From: Flavobacteriales bacterium
Lineage (GTDB): Bacteria; Bacteroidota; Bacteroidia; Flavobacteriales_C; GCA-002722245
Assembly: GCA_023251095.1 (NCBI GenBank)
Contig: JAHEZL010000011.1
Span: 1 to 64,000 of the forward strand
Length of the DNA: 64,000 nucleotides
Direction: 5' to 3'
Below, piece after piece: positions 43,701 to 51,903 of this stretch. Under the pieces are notes generated by a model. The model saw nothing but the letters and a program-made list of their open reading frames with translations, was not told the DNA's origin and searched no databases. The stretch's first letter is position 1. Each line of letters opens with the position of its first letter. The translations under genes were made by a program, and so were the position numbers.

Positions 43701-45811
43701 CCAGAAGCAGGTAAAATATGTCCTTCCACTTTCAATTTATCACCGGTACACAAAGAGAATTTTTTACTCACTACTGTATTGGTATTTTGAAACACATTTC
43801 CACGGAAAGTTTCGTAACCGCCGGTAGATGGAATGATGTCGAAAAACACATAACGCTCCCAGCGATCAGGAGAAATTTCCTCCATGTTCACAGTGTAATC
43901 GCAATGACAATTGGTTTGTTCTACTACGGCTTTTAACTTGGCATCGCATTCGTGCAAAGTTTGAATAGATGCAGTGAGTTTATTGTTCATCGGCACATCA
44001 TATTTCACTTCCTGCGACAAAAGGAATTTACAGGTCGGATCGGTTTTATCCGTGATGGTGATATTGTAAACGCCATCCACCAAACCTGTGATAGATACCG
44101 TTGCTCCGCTACCATTGATGGTTCCTTTAGACGGTCCGTCATAGGCAACAGTATAATTGGCAGCACCGTTAACATTTAAATTGATGATGCCTTTCGGACT
44201 GTTCTGACAAGGCGTATTCACCGAAGTTGACGTAGCGAGTAAGTTACAAACCTTACAATTTGAAACATGAATTCTCATAAAACAATTCGCATCAGCACAA
44301 CCGCCTTCTTTCGGATTACAAACATTGAGGTTAATCATATAATCACCAACCGTATTCGATGAGAAATTAAATAAACTATCGGTTTTTCCGGCTTGAACCA
44401 CTCCATTAACCGACCATTTATATCCTAAATTCGGACCCTCACCCCCATCAATTACGGCAGCAGCTACTAAAGTCTGACCGATACAAATCGTATCTTTTTT
44501 CAAATTTCTGTTTTCAATGTGAGAAGCCGGAGCATAATTTCCCGGACAACGCGAAAACCAGTTTCCTCTATAACCATTTGGTGTTGCATCATCATGCAAA
44601 GAACCCATCAAAGGAACTTCTTTAGGGAAAGCCAAAATGATTTCATCCACCACCGGTCCCATTCTTTTAAAGTTAACAGTACCTCCGCCACCTAACTGAT
44701 CAAACACCGCTTTCACTCTTTTTTTAACCGCAGCATTTTTCACGGGATCAACCGCCAGACTATATTCCCAATAAAAATTACAAACAGTATCGATATAAGC
44801 CGATACATCCGACCATTGATAAAGACAATCGAAATCGGCCAGTTTTTTATGGTTTTGAGTTCCCGCAGGCTTATTGTTTTGCTCACTCAACACAGGATAT
44901 TGATATTGGCAATAGGAAGTATTTCCCTCGAGTACCGACATGTTCCAACCCAATACATCAGGATAAAAGCCCACTGTTCCGGCTAAATCCCAACAGTTCC
45001 AGGTAGCAGCAACAGCCCTTCCGGTGTAAAAATTCACTTTAGGATCATACAAGCCCGCAATGTTTTGATAAATCCCACCTATCCAGCTGTTCCAGCCCAC
45101 TGCCAACAGTTTTTCATAGGCATAGGGATCACAGGCCGGATTTTCAATGATTTCCCATAAACGCGTATTCCATGAATATTCCAATGTCATGTGATTGTAC
45201 ACATTTCTATAAGTTAATGCAATAGCCTGTGTTTCAAAACGGTGAGCCGGAATATTGGCATTAAACCCGTTACAAGGAAAACGGTAAGGCAAAATCTGAT
45301 TGAGCTGTCCCCAGGCGTTGTATTCCTCCATTTGGAAACAACCTTCATGGGGATTGGAGAATTTACATTTGGTGTCCCAGTTGTCGAATCGTTGGGAAGT
45401 CCAGGGCCAGGATGCAGTATCAAACTGAGCCGAACAAGTACAGGCCAAACCTGTTTCTATACCGAGGATACCTAAGTAATAAGAAATCTTAGGATAATTG
45501 ATTTTACCTATATAATTACGATGCAAATTCCAGGCGTGAGCGATACCGAGCGCCCATCCCGGTTTGTTGTTAGGCAAAACCAACCACATCGGACTCTCTA
45601 AATTCAAACCATCTACCCCGGCCTGAGGCAAACGGATTTCACCATAAGGCTCAGCCGTTTTTATTAAACAGTTTTTGTCCCATGAATCATATAAAGGAAA
45701 TTGCGGGCAATCGAGTTTGATCGGCGCGTCATCCGCAGGCACAATTCCGGTTTGCCCGAACACGGAATTTGCCATCAGAATGAACAGGAATAAGTAGTAA
45801 GTTTTCTTCAT
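40724..45811 (-). CDS. Giant secreted protein: possible lysozyme-like head, Ig/PKD-like repeats, T9SS type B C-terminus
   Basis: This is a 1695-residue exported protein with a signal peptide ending at NSVFG. The N-terminal ~430 residues form a Trp/Tyr/Cys-rich domain with ISYYLGILGIETGLACTC, HEGCFQMEEYNAWGQL and LLAVGWNSWIGGIY. A Glu in IETG followed by a GxxQ-like GCFQ resembles lytic transglycosylase/lysozyme-like folds, but this is a weak pattern call. From ~430 to ~1580 come more than a dozen Ig/PKD-like modules with recurring SxxDTxxV and YxWSTG motifs and paired Cys. The end (FYVPNALIIGKGG... IFNRWGELIFES... VDVYVWKISY) is the gliding-motility-associated/T9SS type B domain. Confidence 0.85.
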   Translation of the reverse strand: MKKTYYLFLFILMANSVFGQTGIVPADDAPIKLDCPQFPLYDSWDKNCLIKTAEPYGEIRLPQAGVDGLNLESPMWLVLPNNKPGWALGIAHAWNLHRNYIGKINYPKISYYLGILGIETGLACTCSAQFDTASWPWTSQRFDNWDTKCKFSNPHEGCFQMEEYNAWGQLNQILPYRFPCNGFNANIPAHRFETQAIALTYRNVYNHMTLEYSWNTRLWEIIENPACDPYAYEKLLAVGWNSWIGGIYQNIAGLYDPKVNFYTGRAVAATWNCWDLAGTVGFYPDVLGWNMSVLEGNTSYCQYQYPVLSEQNNKPAGTQNHKKLADFDCLYQWSDVSAYIDTVCNFYWEYSLAVDPVKNAAVKKRVKAVFDQLGGGGTVNFKRMGPVVDEIILAFPKEVPLMGSLHDDATPNGYRGNWFSRCPGNYAPASHIENRNLKKDTICIGQTLVAAAVIDGGEGPNLGYKWSVNGVVQAGKTDSLFNFSSNTVGDYMINLNVCNPKEGGCADANCFMRIHVSNCKVCNLLATSTSVNTPCQNSPKGIINLNVNGAANYTVAYDGPSKGTINGSGATVSITGLVDGVYNITITDKTDPTCKFLLSQEVKYDVPMNNKLTASIQTLHECDAKLKAVVEQTNCHCDYTVNMEEISPDRWERYVFFDIIPSTGGYETFRGNVFQNTNTVVSKKFSLCTGDKLKVEGHILPASGSCDPHRTDAVNRQASRYQVWLVGPDGQEIRRDTIKAGAIKQLVDYFVFEYTANCPFTPDPYTYLWTPGNMTGTPVNVTESKFVDKIYTVVATNTLHPLCTLKDTVLVPFKCHVDCVKPDSSVITPGSLSLCKDSVFTFKGNHIKGYEYRWYKDGVLKKSGLEEYDFVNTGKGNYQLVITDTVSPNDSLCMAISDTVKYKVNTPPTLSVLGNKTICEGDSLSLTFKLTGSPAFSVNVEKGSNTTNYTTANDSITGVKFKTAGTYQIKVTDKNGCTFSDTLKVNLNAVEQVKLPADTSICKGQTYSISVQDDYSFYSWSTGKWGAKVDSIVWDGSPKITINVTDAQGCKSSDSMLVNTIIPVKPDLGKDTALCGASMTLSVAATFKNYVWSTGVSGTNKNSLLVTSANDYSVTTIDQNSCSAADTVKVSIYSAPNISGLLKDKTVCEGLDVQFNELKTFNDGNGPYQYVWQDASTADAFAIAAVSANDAFIVGGGKVYVVLKNKYGCVAYDTAVVAVSNSLSVNIKSSDTDKELCAGDSLILSEPNFKKSNGYTFSWQSGAGSNETYSVKTAGKYTLDIEKNGCKGSADIDIKVNQLPVITIAPNYRICTSDSVAITASVGNGVNVLWQNGKTSSAIFVKTAGKYLVTATNSTTQCKSKDSTLLIVSPIPAFDFANDSLIACSGTTMNLLPSILLTGMDYKWNTGATSQNLTINTAGSYWLKMTDPTTLCSHADTVNVAYTEVPVVNLGKDTTVCEAGLDLNAGYANKSNVTYLWSTAQTSRSIYVTDEGTYFVKVSIGSCSASDTIEVKVESTPVSTLKNSDLGEIAPCFELERNHVLRANDDPNLIYTWFINGELNKEKSNSIGVLREGRYEVFISNGVCPMVKDEIKIKEYCPTNFYVPNALIIGKGGPNGSLKVYGNVPSNQYSMMIFNRWGELIFESYNPDDVWDGTFKGRPVQVDVYVWKISYMENKVNGNQLLTTKIGHVTVLGGE

Positions 45812-45912
45812 AAGTTAGTCCCCTTGGATAACTTGAAGATACAACCGGACAGCGCCAGGACAATGGTTTTTATTGCAATGTCAGTGTTTTGTCCGTGGAA
45901 TAAACTGACCTT

Positions 45913-47370
45913 TTATTTTTTGTCGGGAGAGGGCAAATTCTTTATCTCATAAACCCTCCAGAAATGGGTGCGATCCACCCAATGAAAAGCATTAAAACTC
46001 TTCAGCCATTCGGGTAAGGAATTGTATACTATTTCATTGTTTTGTTTTACCAAAGCTTCCTCCTCTTTATTATCGGTTGCAAAAAGAACGATGGTATCTT
46101 TCGGCAAACGAAGTTCATCGAATGAAGCAATTTTCTGAACCCTTAAATTTTCTCTTTTGTAATAAAACACATCCCTCGCCCGAGAATAAGGATTGTTGCT
46201 AATGTAATACATCACCGTTGGCTGAGAATAGTTATCATACACCTTTTCGTAAAGCGTTACCTGCGAATCGGCGGCTTTAAAAGCAACAAAGCAAAGGAAG
46301 ATGCCATTTTGCACCCAAAACAAAAGCACAAACACTTTAAACCATTTCTTTTGAAGTATGCCCTGCCATTTTTCATTAATGATTTCTCCGGCCTCAACAG
46401 CCAGTAAAGGAAGGAAGCCTAAAACCGGAAACAGGAAGCGCAATTCCTTATGACCGATGTAAAAATGAATGAGTAAAAAAGGAAGGATGATCCACACCAA
46501 AGGATTTTTCCAACGATAAATCAGCAATAACAAAAAGGGAACAATGAAGAGCAGACTGAAAGGAGGAATTCCTTTGTTAAAAATCTGAACGAAATAATAA
46601 TACCAGGGCGACAATCCGAAGCCGTCCATTTTTTCCTTCAAAATATTTTCGTCGAAATAATTCCAGGTGCTCAGCACCCATTCTCCATAAAACCATTTAT
46701 CAATGACGATCCCAACACCAAACAACAATAAAATTCCTGAAGCCAATAAAACAATATCGCCGATTTTGCTTTTGTTGATGAAGAACAGCCAAGGCACAAA
46801 ACCAACAAATAAAAATGCATTTTGATAACGGAAAAGAAAAGACAAGCCAAGAATCAATCCCAGAATGAAATACTGTTTTCGATTTAAATCTTTCCAGATC
46901 ACAAAGAGCGCGAAAGCGATCACAAACAATCGTCCTGCAATGTTTTCCGATGAAAAGCGTACGCTGTTAAACACTGCAAACCAAAGGAAAAACGACAAGA
47001 GCACGAAAGTCATTTTTAATTTTTCGCCCTGAATTTTATCAATGAAAGCTTTAATTAAAAGATGAATACTTAAAAACGACAGGGCTGCTGAAAACAAGCG
47101 CAAAACAAAAGCCATTGCAAAGGGACTGTCCATAGCAACCAATCCGAAAACCTTGTGCGCTACATACAACATAAAAGGCTGAATGGCCGGTCGCATTTGT
47201 GCCGCAAACTCCCACGAAAGATCTTTCTCCTGAGTTAAGCCCAGCTTCCAGCCCGCAAATTCCATTACTTGCGTATGCTCATCAAATTGAAAAAATCCTG
47301 CGGAGAAATAGGCTGTTACTGCAAAGAGGATGGCAGCGAGGAGATATATTTTTTTGTATTGGGCAAGCAT
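45913..47370 (-). CDS. GT22/ALG9-like polyprenol-dependent mannosyltransferase
   Basis: This is a 485-residue integral membrane protein with about ten hydrophobic segments. YFSAGFFQFDEHTQVMEFAGWKLG contains the DE motif in the first periplasmic loop, and HFYIGHKELRFLFPVLGFLPLLAVE matches the HKExRF motif of GT22 (PIG-B/ALG9-like) glycosyltransferases. It probably transfers a sugar from a polyprenyl phosphate to a glycolipid or glycoprotein. The open frame continues 22 codons upstream, but that part is encoded by dispersed repeat B. The ATG at 47370 follows TACCTTCG by 4 nt and is preferred. Confidence 0.82.
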   Translation of the reverse strand: MLAQYKKIYLLAAILFAVTAYFSAGFFQFDEHTQVMEFAGWKLGLTQEKDLSWEFAAQMRPAIQPFMLYVAHKVFGLVAMDSPFAMAFVLRLFSAALSFLSIHLLIKAFIDKIQGEKLKMTFVLLSFFLWFAVFNSVRFSSENIAGRLFVIAFALFVIWKDLNRKQYFILGLILGLSFLFRYQNAFLFVGFVPWLFFINKSKIGDIVLLASGILLLFGVGIVIDKWFYGEWVLSTWNYFDENILKEKMDGFGLSPWYYYFVQIFNKGIPPFSLLFIVPFLLLLIYRWKNPLVWIILPFLLIHFYIGHKELRFLFPVLGFLPLLAVEAGEIINEKWQGILQKKWFKVFVLLFWVQNGIFLCFVAFKAADSQVTLYEKVYDNYSQPTVMYYISNNPYSRARDVFYYKRENLRVQKIASFDELRLPKDTIVLFATDNKEEEALVKQNNEIVYNSLPEWLKSFNAFHWVDRTHFWRVYEIKNLPSPDKK

Positions 47371-47374
47371 AAAG

Positions 47375-47382
47375 CGAAGGTA
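47375..47382 (-). promoter_or_regulatory. Putative -7 element before the mannosyltransferase gene
   Basis: On the minus strand this reads TACCTTCG (one mismatch), then CTTT and the ATG at 47370. Confidence 0.35.
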
Positions 47383-47410
47383 ATAAAGATATCTATAATC
47401 ATATTCAAGA

Positions 47411-47577
47411 AATCCTCCTTCCCCTCGCACCATCAACGCACTCCTCCTTTTTCAAAGGAGGAAGTTAGTTAGCTGGCATTTCCTGAAAACCATCATTGAA
47501 AATGGATGAGTAGCGCAACTTCTCCCTTTGAAAAAAGGGAGAGTGCGAGGGAATTCTGTGTGATGGCAAGAGGGATT
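47411..47577 (-). repeat. Dispersed repeat B, copy 2 (inverted relative to copy 1)
   Basis: This is a ~167-bp element nearly identical in reverse complement to 34651-34815. It has CTCCTTTTTCAAAGGAG and CTCCCTTTGAAAAAAGGGAG hairpins. It lies between the mannosyltransferase start and the ABC-F stop, ending 1 bp from that stop codon. Its left end supplies spurious N-terminal codons to the mannosyltransferase frame. Confidence 0.92.
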
Positions 47578-47578
47578 T

Positions 47579-49459
47579 TTACCCCTCCTTCTCCGACAAC
47601 TCCAGCCATCTCACTGATTTTGTACTTACCGCAGCAGCAATATTCGCCAGCTCTATAGAAGAGAGATTAATTTGTTCTCCCGTCATTGTTCCCGATCCCA
47701 ACTCATTGGCAATTTCCGCTTGTCGCGCTTCCAGTCCCGCAATTTCTTTTTCTAAACTTTCCAGCTCCAGCTTCTCCTTATAAGTGAGTTTCTTTTTTCC
47801 TTCAGGCGATTCTGCGGCTTTTTGCACTTTTTCTTTTTTCTCTATTTCATAATCTTTTCGGGCGGAGAGGTCTTTTATACTTTTGCTTTCGCGCCACTGA
47901 GAATAATTTCCGGGAAAATCCTGAATCTCGCCGTCTCCTTTAAATACCAGGAGATGATCCACTACATTATCTAAGAAATATCTATCGTGAGAAACCACAA
48001 TAACACAACCTTCAAAAATTTGCAAATACTGCTCAATAGCCGCCAGAGTGGATAAATCCAAATCGTTGGTAGGCTCATCCAAAATCAAAAAATTAGGATT
48101 TTGTATCATCACCGTCAGTAGTTGCAAACGCTTGCGTTCACCACCGCTTAAGCTTTCCACGAGATTGGTTTGTTTTTTCAGATCAAACTGAAACTGCAAC
48201 AACAACTGGTTAATCGACATAGTTCTTCCACCCGCCATTTGCACCACTTCCGAATAATCTCTCAACACATCAATCACCCTTTTGCCGGGTTTGTATTTTT
48301 CCAGTTGCTGGGAATAGTAACCAATCACTACGGTATGCCCCGTTTCCACCCTTCCTGAAGTAACCTCTTCAATTCCCTTGATAATATTGAGTATGGTAGT
48401 TTTTCCCGTTCCGTTTTTACCGATGATGCCTACCTTTTCCCCTTTTTTGAAAACATAAGTGAAGGGTTTTAAAATCACTTTGTCGCCATAGGATTTAGTG
48501 ACATTGTGCAATTCCAGAATTTTATTTCCCAGTCGCGACATATTACTCGCTTCAATCTCTACCTGTTTTTCAGCTTTGAAAGAACTCGCCACTTCACGTA
48601 TTTCCTCCACCGCATCAATTCTGTATTTCGCCTTAGTGGTGCGGGCCTTGGGCGTTTTTCCTAACCAATCCACTTCCTTACGCAAGGTATTTTTTGCTTT
48701 GTCGGCAACTACCTTTGAATTGTGCATGCGCTCAGCTCTTTTCTCCAGATAGTACTCGTAATTTCCGTAATAGGTATATAAAGTGCCCTGATCAATTTCA
48801 ATGATTTTTTTACACACGTTATCCAAAAAGTAACGGTCGTGGGTAATCACCAGCATGGTGATATCAGAAGATCCTAAAAACTTTTCCAGCCATTCCACCA
48901 TATCCAGATCGAGGTGATTGGTAGGTTCATCCAGCAAGAGCAGTTCGGGTTGTTCAATCAATACTTTGGCGAGCGCGAGCCGGCGTTTTTGTCCTCCCGA
49001 CATCACCGAAGTTTTTTGTGCGGGGAAGTTCAGGTTCAAACTCGACAATACCTCCTGAATTTTATTTTCAATGTCCCAGGCATTGAGCTTATCAATTTGA
49101 GTCAGTACTTTCTCCATCTCCTCATCGTCGGTATTGCCCGAATCCAACATGGCCTGGTACTTTTTAATCAGGGAAATTCGCGGATTGTTGGAAGAGTAAA
49201 TATATTCTTCAATGGTTTGTCCCTCTTCAAAATGAGGATCCTGCTCCAGCCAGCCCACTTTAATTTCATCGCGAAAAACAACCTTGCCTTCGTCGGGTAA
49301 CACAGTCCCCATCAGCATTTTAAACAGCGTACTTTTTCCCGCACCGTTTTTTGCAACGAGGGAAACCTTATCGCCTTTTTCTATTCCGAAAGCCAGCCCT
49401 TCAAATAAAACTTTATCGGCAAAGGCCTTCCCTAAATTTTCAACACTTAAATAAATCAT
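47579..49459 (-). CDS. ABC-F family ATPase, Uup-like
   Basis: This is a 626-residue soluble tandem-ABC protein that acts on ribosomes or nucleic acid, not a transporter. Two Walker A motifs (VAKNGAGKSTLFKML, ~35-50, and IGKNGTGKTTILNII), two signatures (MSGGQKRRLALAKVL and LSGGERKRLQLL) and LLLDEPTNHLDLD/LILDEPTNDLDLS are visible, with the ABC-F linker between the domains. The C-terminal Lys/Glu coiled coil (KKLTYKEKLELESLEKEIAGL) is characteristic of Uup. TACCTTCG lies 4 nt upstream of the ATG. Other ABC-F types lack this C-terminal domain, so Uup is the best match. Confidence 0.9.
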   Translation of the reverse strand: MIYLSVENLGKAFADKVLFEGLAFGIEKGDKVSLVAKNGAGKSTLFKMLMGTVLPDEGKVVFRDEIKVGWLEQDPHFEEGQTIEEYIYSSNNPRISLIKKYQAMLDSGNTDDEEMEKVLTQIDKLNAWDIENKIQEVLSSLNLNFPAQKTSVMSGGQKRRLALAKVLIEQPELLLLDEPTNHLDLDMVEWLEKFLGSSDITMLVITHDRYFLDNVCKKIIEIDQGTLYTYYGNYEYYLEKRAERMHNSKVVADKAKNTLRKEVDWLGKTPKARTTKAKYRIDAVEEIREVASSFKAEKQVEIEASNMSRLGNKILELHNVTKSYGDKVILKPFTYVFKKGEKVGIIGKNGTGKTTILNIIKGIEEVTSGRVETGHTVVIGYYSQQLEKYKPGKRVIDVLRDYSEVVQMAGGRTMSINQLLLQFQFDLKKQTNLVESLSGGERKRLQLLTVMIQNPNFLILDEPTNDLDLSTLAAIEQYLQIFEGCVIVVSHDRYFLDNVVDHLLVFKGDGEIQDFPGNYSQWRESKSIKDLSARKDYEIEKKEKVQKAAESPEGKKKLTYKEKLELESLEKEIAGLEARQAEIANELGSGTMTGEQINLSSIELANIAAAVSTKSVRWLELSEKEG

Positions 49460-49463
49460 GGCG

Positions 49464-49471
49464 CGAAGGTA
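49464..49471 (-). promoter_or_regulatory. Putative -7 element before the ABC-F gene
   Basis: On the minus strand this reads TACCTTCG (one mismatch), then CGCC and the ATG at 49459. Confidence 0.35.
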
Positions 49472-49531
49472 CGATAATCGTTAAATAAAGTAAATCTATT
49501 CCTCTAACCCTCCATACTTCTAAAAAAGAAA

Positions 49532-49539
49532 TATCTTTG
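49532..49539 (+). promoter_or_regulatory. Putative -7 element before the metallophosphoesterase gene
   Basis: TATCTTTG fully matches TAnnTTTG, 13 nt upstream of the ATG at 49553. A very short leader is predicted. Confidence 0.5.
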
Positions 49540-49552
49540 GCAAAATTGAAAA

Positions 49553-50800
49553 ATGAATCACAGTAAATTCGTAGGCTTCTTCTTTATTGTAGCATCTGTA
49601 ATGATATTGGCCGATATTTATTTCTACTTCGGAATAAAATCAAGGCTTTCCCGAAAATGGAAAATCGTTTATCTCATTGTAAGTATCCTTACTTTGAGCT
49701 TTGTGTTGTTCAATACTTACTCTTATTTCACAGGAGCACAAATTCCAAAGTTCCTGAAGATTCAGGTGTTCGGCAGTATTTTTTGTTTGTATGTATGTAA
49801 ATTACTCGGCTGTGTATGGATATTGATCGATGATTTGCGCCGCTTATTTAAATTTGTGACGGCCAAAATAACTTCCAACAATACTTCTATTGAAAATGGA
49901 ATACCGCGTAAAAAATTCCTGCAATTGGGCGCACTGGGAACCGTGGGCTTAATGTTCTCTACTTTTGTTTACGGCATCGTAAAAGGCGGCTACAACTACA
50001 CCATTCACACTGTTTCATTGAAATTAAAAAATCTGCCTAAAAACTTTGAAGGATTAAAAATTGTGCAGATTTCCGATATGCATGTAGGTAGTTTTTTAAA
50101 CTCCGAACCTTTGGAAGAAGCCTTTAAAATGGTGGCCGAGCTCAATCCCGATCTTATTTTTTTTACAGGCGATTTGGTGAACGACATCAGTGAAGAAGCG
50201 CTGCCGCATCAGGAAGCGCTCAAAAAATTAAAAGCGAAATACGGAGTGTATTCTATCTTGGGAAATCACGATTACGGCGATTATGTGTACCATGAAGGAA
50301 TGCCCGACTACCACGAGAAAAAAGCCCACAACAAAGAATTGATTCAAAAAATTCACCGCGAAGCAGGTTGGGATTTGTTGCTGAATGAAAGCAGAGAATT
50401 TAAAATCGGCGATGAAAAAATTTCCATCATAGGCATTGAAAACTGGGGCGAAGGTCGCTTTGCAAAATATGGCGACATGAAAAAAGCGATGGCCGGTGTT
50501 GACAAAGACACCGTTAAACTTTTGCTCTCTCACGATCCTTCGCATTGGGACGCACAGGTACGAAAGTATCATCCCGAGATTGACGTTGCTTTTGCCGGCC
50601 ACACACACGGCATGCAATTCGGAATTGAAACCAAGTTTTTCCGTTTCAGTCCGGTGCAATGGCGCTATGACCAATGGGCCGGTTTGTACGAAAAAGGTGA
50701 GCAGCAAATTTATGTCAACCGCGGCTTAGGCTTTGTTGGTTATCCCGGCAGAGTGGGTATTTCTCCTGAAATCACTTTGATCACTTTGGGGAGAGCGTAA
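49553..50800 (+). CDS. Membrane-anchored calcineurin-like metallophosphoesterase
   Basis: This is a 415-residue protein with three N-terminal transmembrane segments, one more near residue 120, then a calcineurin-like phosphoesterase domain. The metal motifs are in order: ISDMHVGSF (DxH), FTGDLVND (GDxxD), LGNHDYGDYV (GNHD), LLSHDPSHWD and AGHTHGMQFG (GHTH). This layout is the YaeI/YkuE-like type of membrane-proximal phosphodiesterase. The substrate is unknown; lipid headgroup or UDP-diacylglucosamine hydrolysis are only possibilities. Confidence 0.88.
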   Translation: MNHSKFVGFFFIVASVMILADIYFYFGIKSRLSRKWKIVYLIVSILTLSFVLFNTYSYFTGAQIPKFLKIQVFGSIFCLYVCKLLGCVWILIDDLRRLFKFVTAKITSNNTSIENGIPRKKFLQLGALGTVGLMFSTFVYGIVKGGYNYTIHTVSLKLKNLPKNFEGLKIVQISDMHVGSFLNSEPLEEAFKMVAELNPDLIFFTGDLVNDISEEALPHQEALKKLKAKYGVYSILGNHDYGDYVYHEGMPDYHEKKAHNKELIQKIHREAGWDLLLNESREFKIGDEKISIIGIENWGEGRFAKYGDMKKAMAGVDKDTVKLLLSHDPSHWDAQVRKYHPEIDVAFAGHTHGMQFGIETKFFRFSPVQWRYDQWAGLYEKGEQQIYVNRGLGFVGYPGRVGISPEITLITLGRA

Positions 50801-50806
50801 ATCCCT

Positions 50807-50885
50807 CTTGTAGAGACGCAAAATTTTGCGTCTTCAATAATGCACTTCTATCTCTGAGACGGAAAATCTTTCGTCTCTACAAGAA
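50807..50885. repeat. AGACGCAAAA palindrome element, site 1
   Basis: A perfect 20-nt palindrome of AGACGCAAAA and its complement (50814-50833) is followed by a weaker GAGACG/CGTCTC hairpin (50856-50877). Both sit within CTTGTAGAGACG/CGTCTCTACAAG outer arms. A related palindrome lies at 59412-59440. It may work as a transcription terminator for the upstream gene but lacks a T-run. Confidence 0.85.
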
Positions 50886-50956
50886 ATATGATTTCCCAAA
50901 AAAAGTTAAGAGCTGTTACTTCCTGCATTCATCGGTGTTCCCTTAAAAACTTATTT

Positions 50957-51700
50957 ATGGAGAAATTCTTAATGCTTGGATTAATCAGCGCATTCTGCTG
51001 CGGCTGCAATGCACAAACAGAAAAAAAGTACTCAACGGTAGATACATACTACGAAAAAAACAAAGGCGATTCCCTTCCCAGTCAATCCACAGGAACTTAC
51101 TCGAAAGGCGCGTTAATCAATGGAAAGATGATGCCCTTTCACGGCGACAATTTTACCTACTTTAGTGAAACCAGCTATTTGAGCGGAAGGGCCTGCGTAC
51201 ATTCAAAAGTAAAAACTTCGGTACTCGCTACTTATTCCAAACTAGCAAAATTGCATCCGGGAAGAATTTTCGGACTCATGGAATGCTCCAATAAAAAAGG
51301 TGGAAAACTATGGCCGCACCACACCCATCAAAATGGTTTAAGCATTGATTTTATGATGCCTCTTCTTCAAAACGGAAAAGCTTATTATGAGCTGGACGAC
51401 AAAGGCCCTGATCATTATTTACTGACCTTCAACGACAAGGGCCAATACATTAAAGACACTACTGTTTCCATAGATTTTAATTTAGTAGCTCAACATATTT
51501 TATTGCTGGATGAACAAGCCCGGAAAAATGGTTTGCATGTAAAAAAAGTAATCATAAAAATTGAGTTGAAAGATGAATTGTATGCCACCACTTTCGGGAA
51601 GAAATTAAAGGCAAAAGGGATTTATGTGGTGCAGGCTCTGACTCCGCAAATCAATAACATTCATGATGATCATTTTCACATTGATTTTGATGGGTTGTGA
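50957..51700 (+). CDS. M74 (MepA)-like murein endopeptidase lipoprotein
   Basis: This is a 247-residue predicted lipoprotein (lipobox ISAFCCGCNA from the ATG at 50957; the frame opens earlier at 50888 but without a signal). It contains LWPHHTHQNGLSIDFMMP, with His ligands and SxDxxxP, and the C-terminal DDHFHIDFDG (HxH). These are the zinc ligands of LAS-type peptidases; spacing fits the penicillin-insensitive murein endopeptidase (M74) group. It probably cleaves D-Ala-DAP crosslinks in the periplasm. The M15 family is the alternative. Confidence 0.75.
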   Translation: MEKFLMLGLISAFCCGCNAQTEKKYSTVDTYYEKNKGDSLPSQSTGTYSKGALINGKMMPFHGDNFTYFSETSYLSGRACVHSKVKTSVLATYSKLAKLHPGRIFGLMECSNKKGGKLWPHHTHQNGLSIDFMMPLLQNGKAYYELDDKGPDHYLLTFNDKGQYIKDTTVSIDFNLVAQHILLLDEQARKNGLHVKKVIIKIELKDELYATTFGKKLKAKGIYVVQALTPQINNIHDDHFHIDFDGL

Positions 51701-51720
51701 AAATCATGCGCCATTGTTCT

Positions 51721-51847
51721 AATACGTCATTGCGAAATTTTTGTACTCAAAAATGAAGCAAACTCATTAAGTATAAGTAACTAAAAAAAGGATGATGAGG
51801 TTGCTTCATTTTTGGGTACAAAAATTTCGCAATGACGTAGAGGGGCA
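51721..51847 (-). repeat. Dispersed inverted-repeat element A, copy 2
   Basis: 38-bp arms lie at 51724-51761 and 51801-51838 with one mismatch. Relative to copy 1 at 27239 it is inverted, as shown by the centre (AGTATAAGTAACTAAAAAA) and the GTAGAGGGGCA flank. It contains no ORF. Confidence 0.9.
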
Positions 51848-51903
51848 ATAGTGTTCTGATTAAATTGACTTATCAAATAATTTCCTCTATTTTAGAAACA
51901 GCG

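Noticed and set aside
47371-47436. N-terminal extension of the mannosyltransferase (22 codons)
   Set aside because: It is encoded partly by dispersed repeat B and lies upstream of the likely -7 element, so the ATG at 47370 was used.
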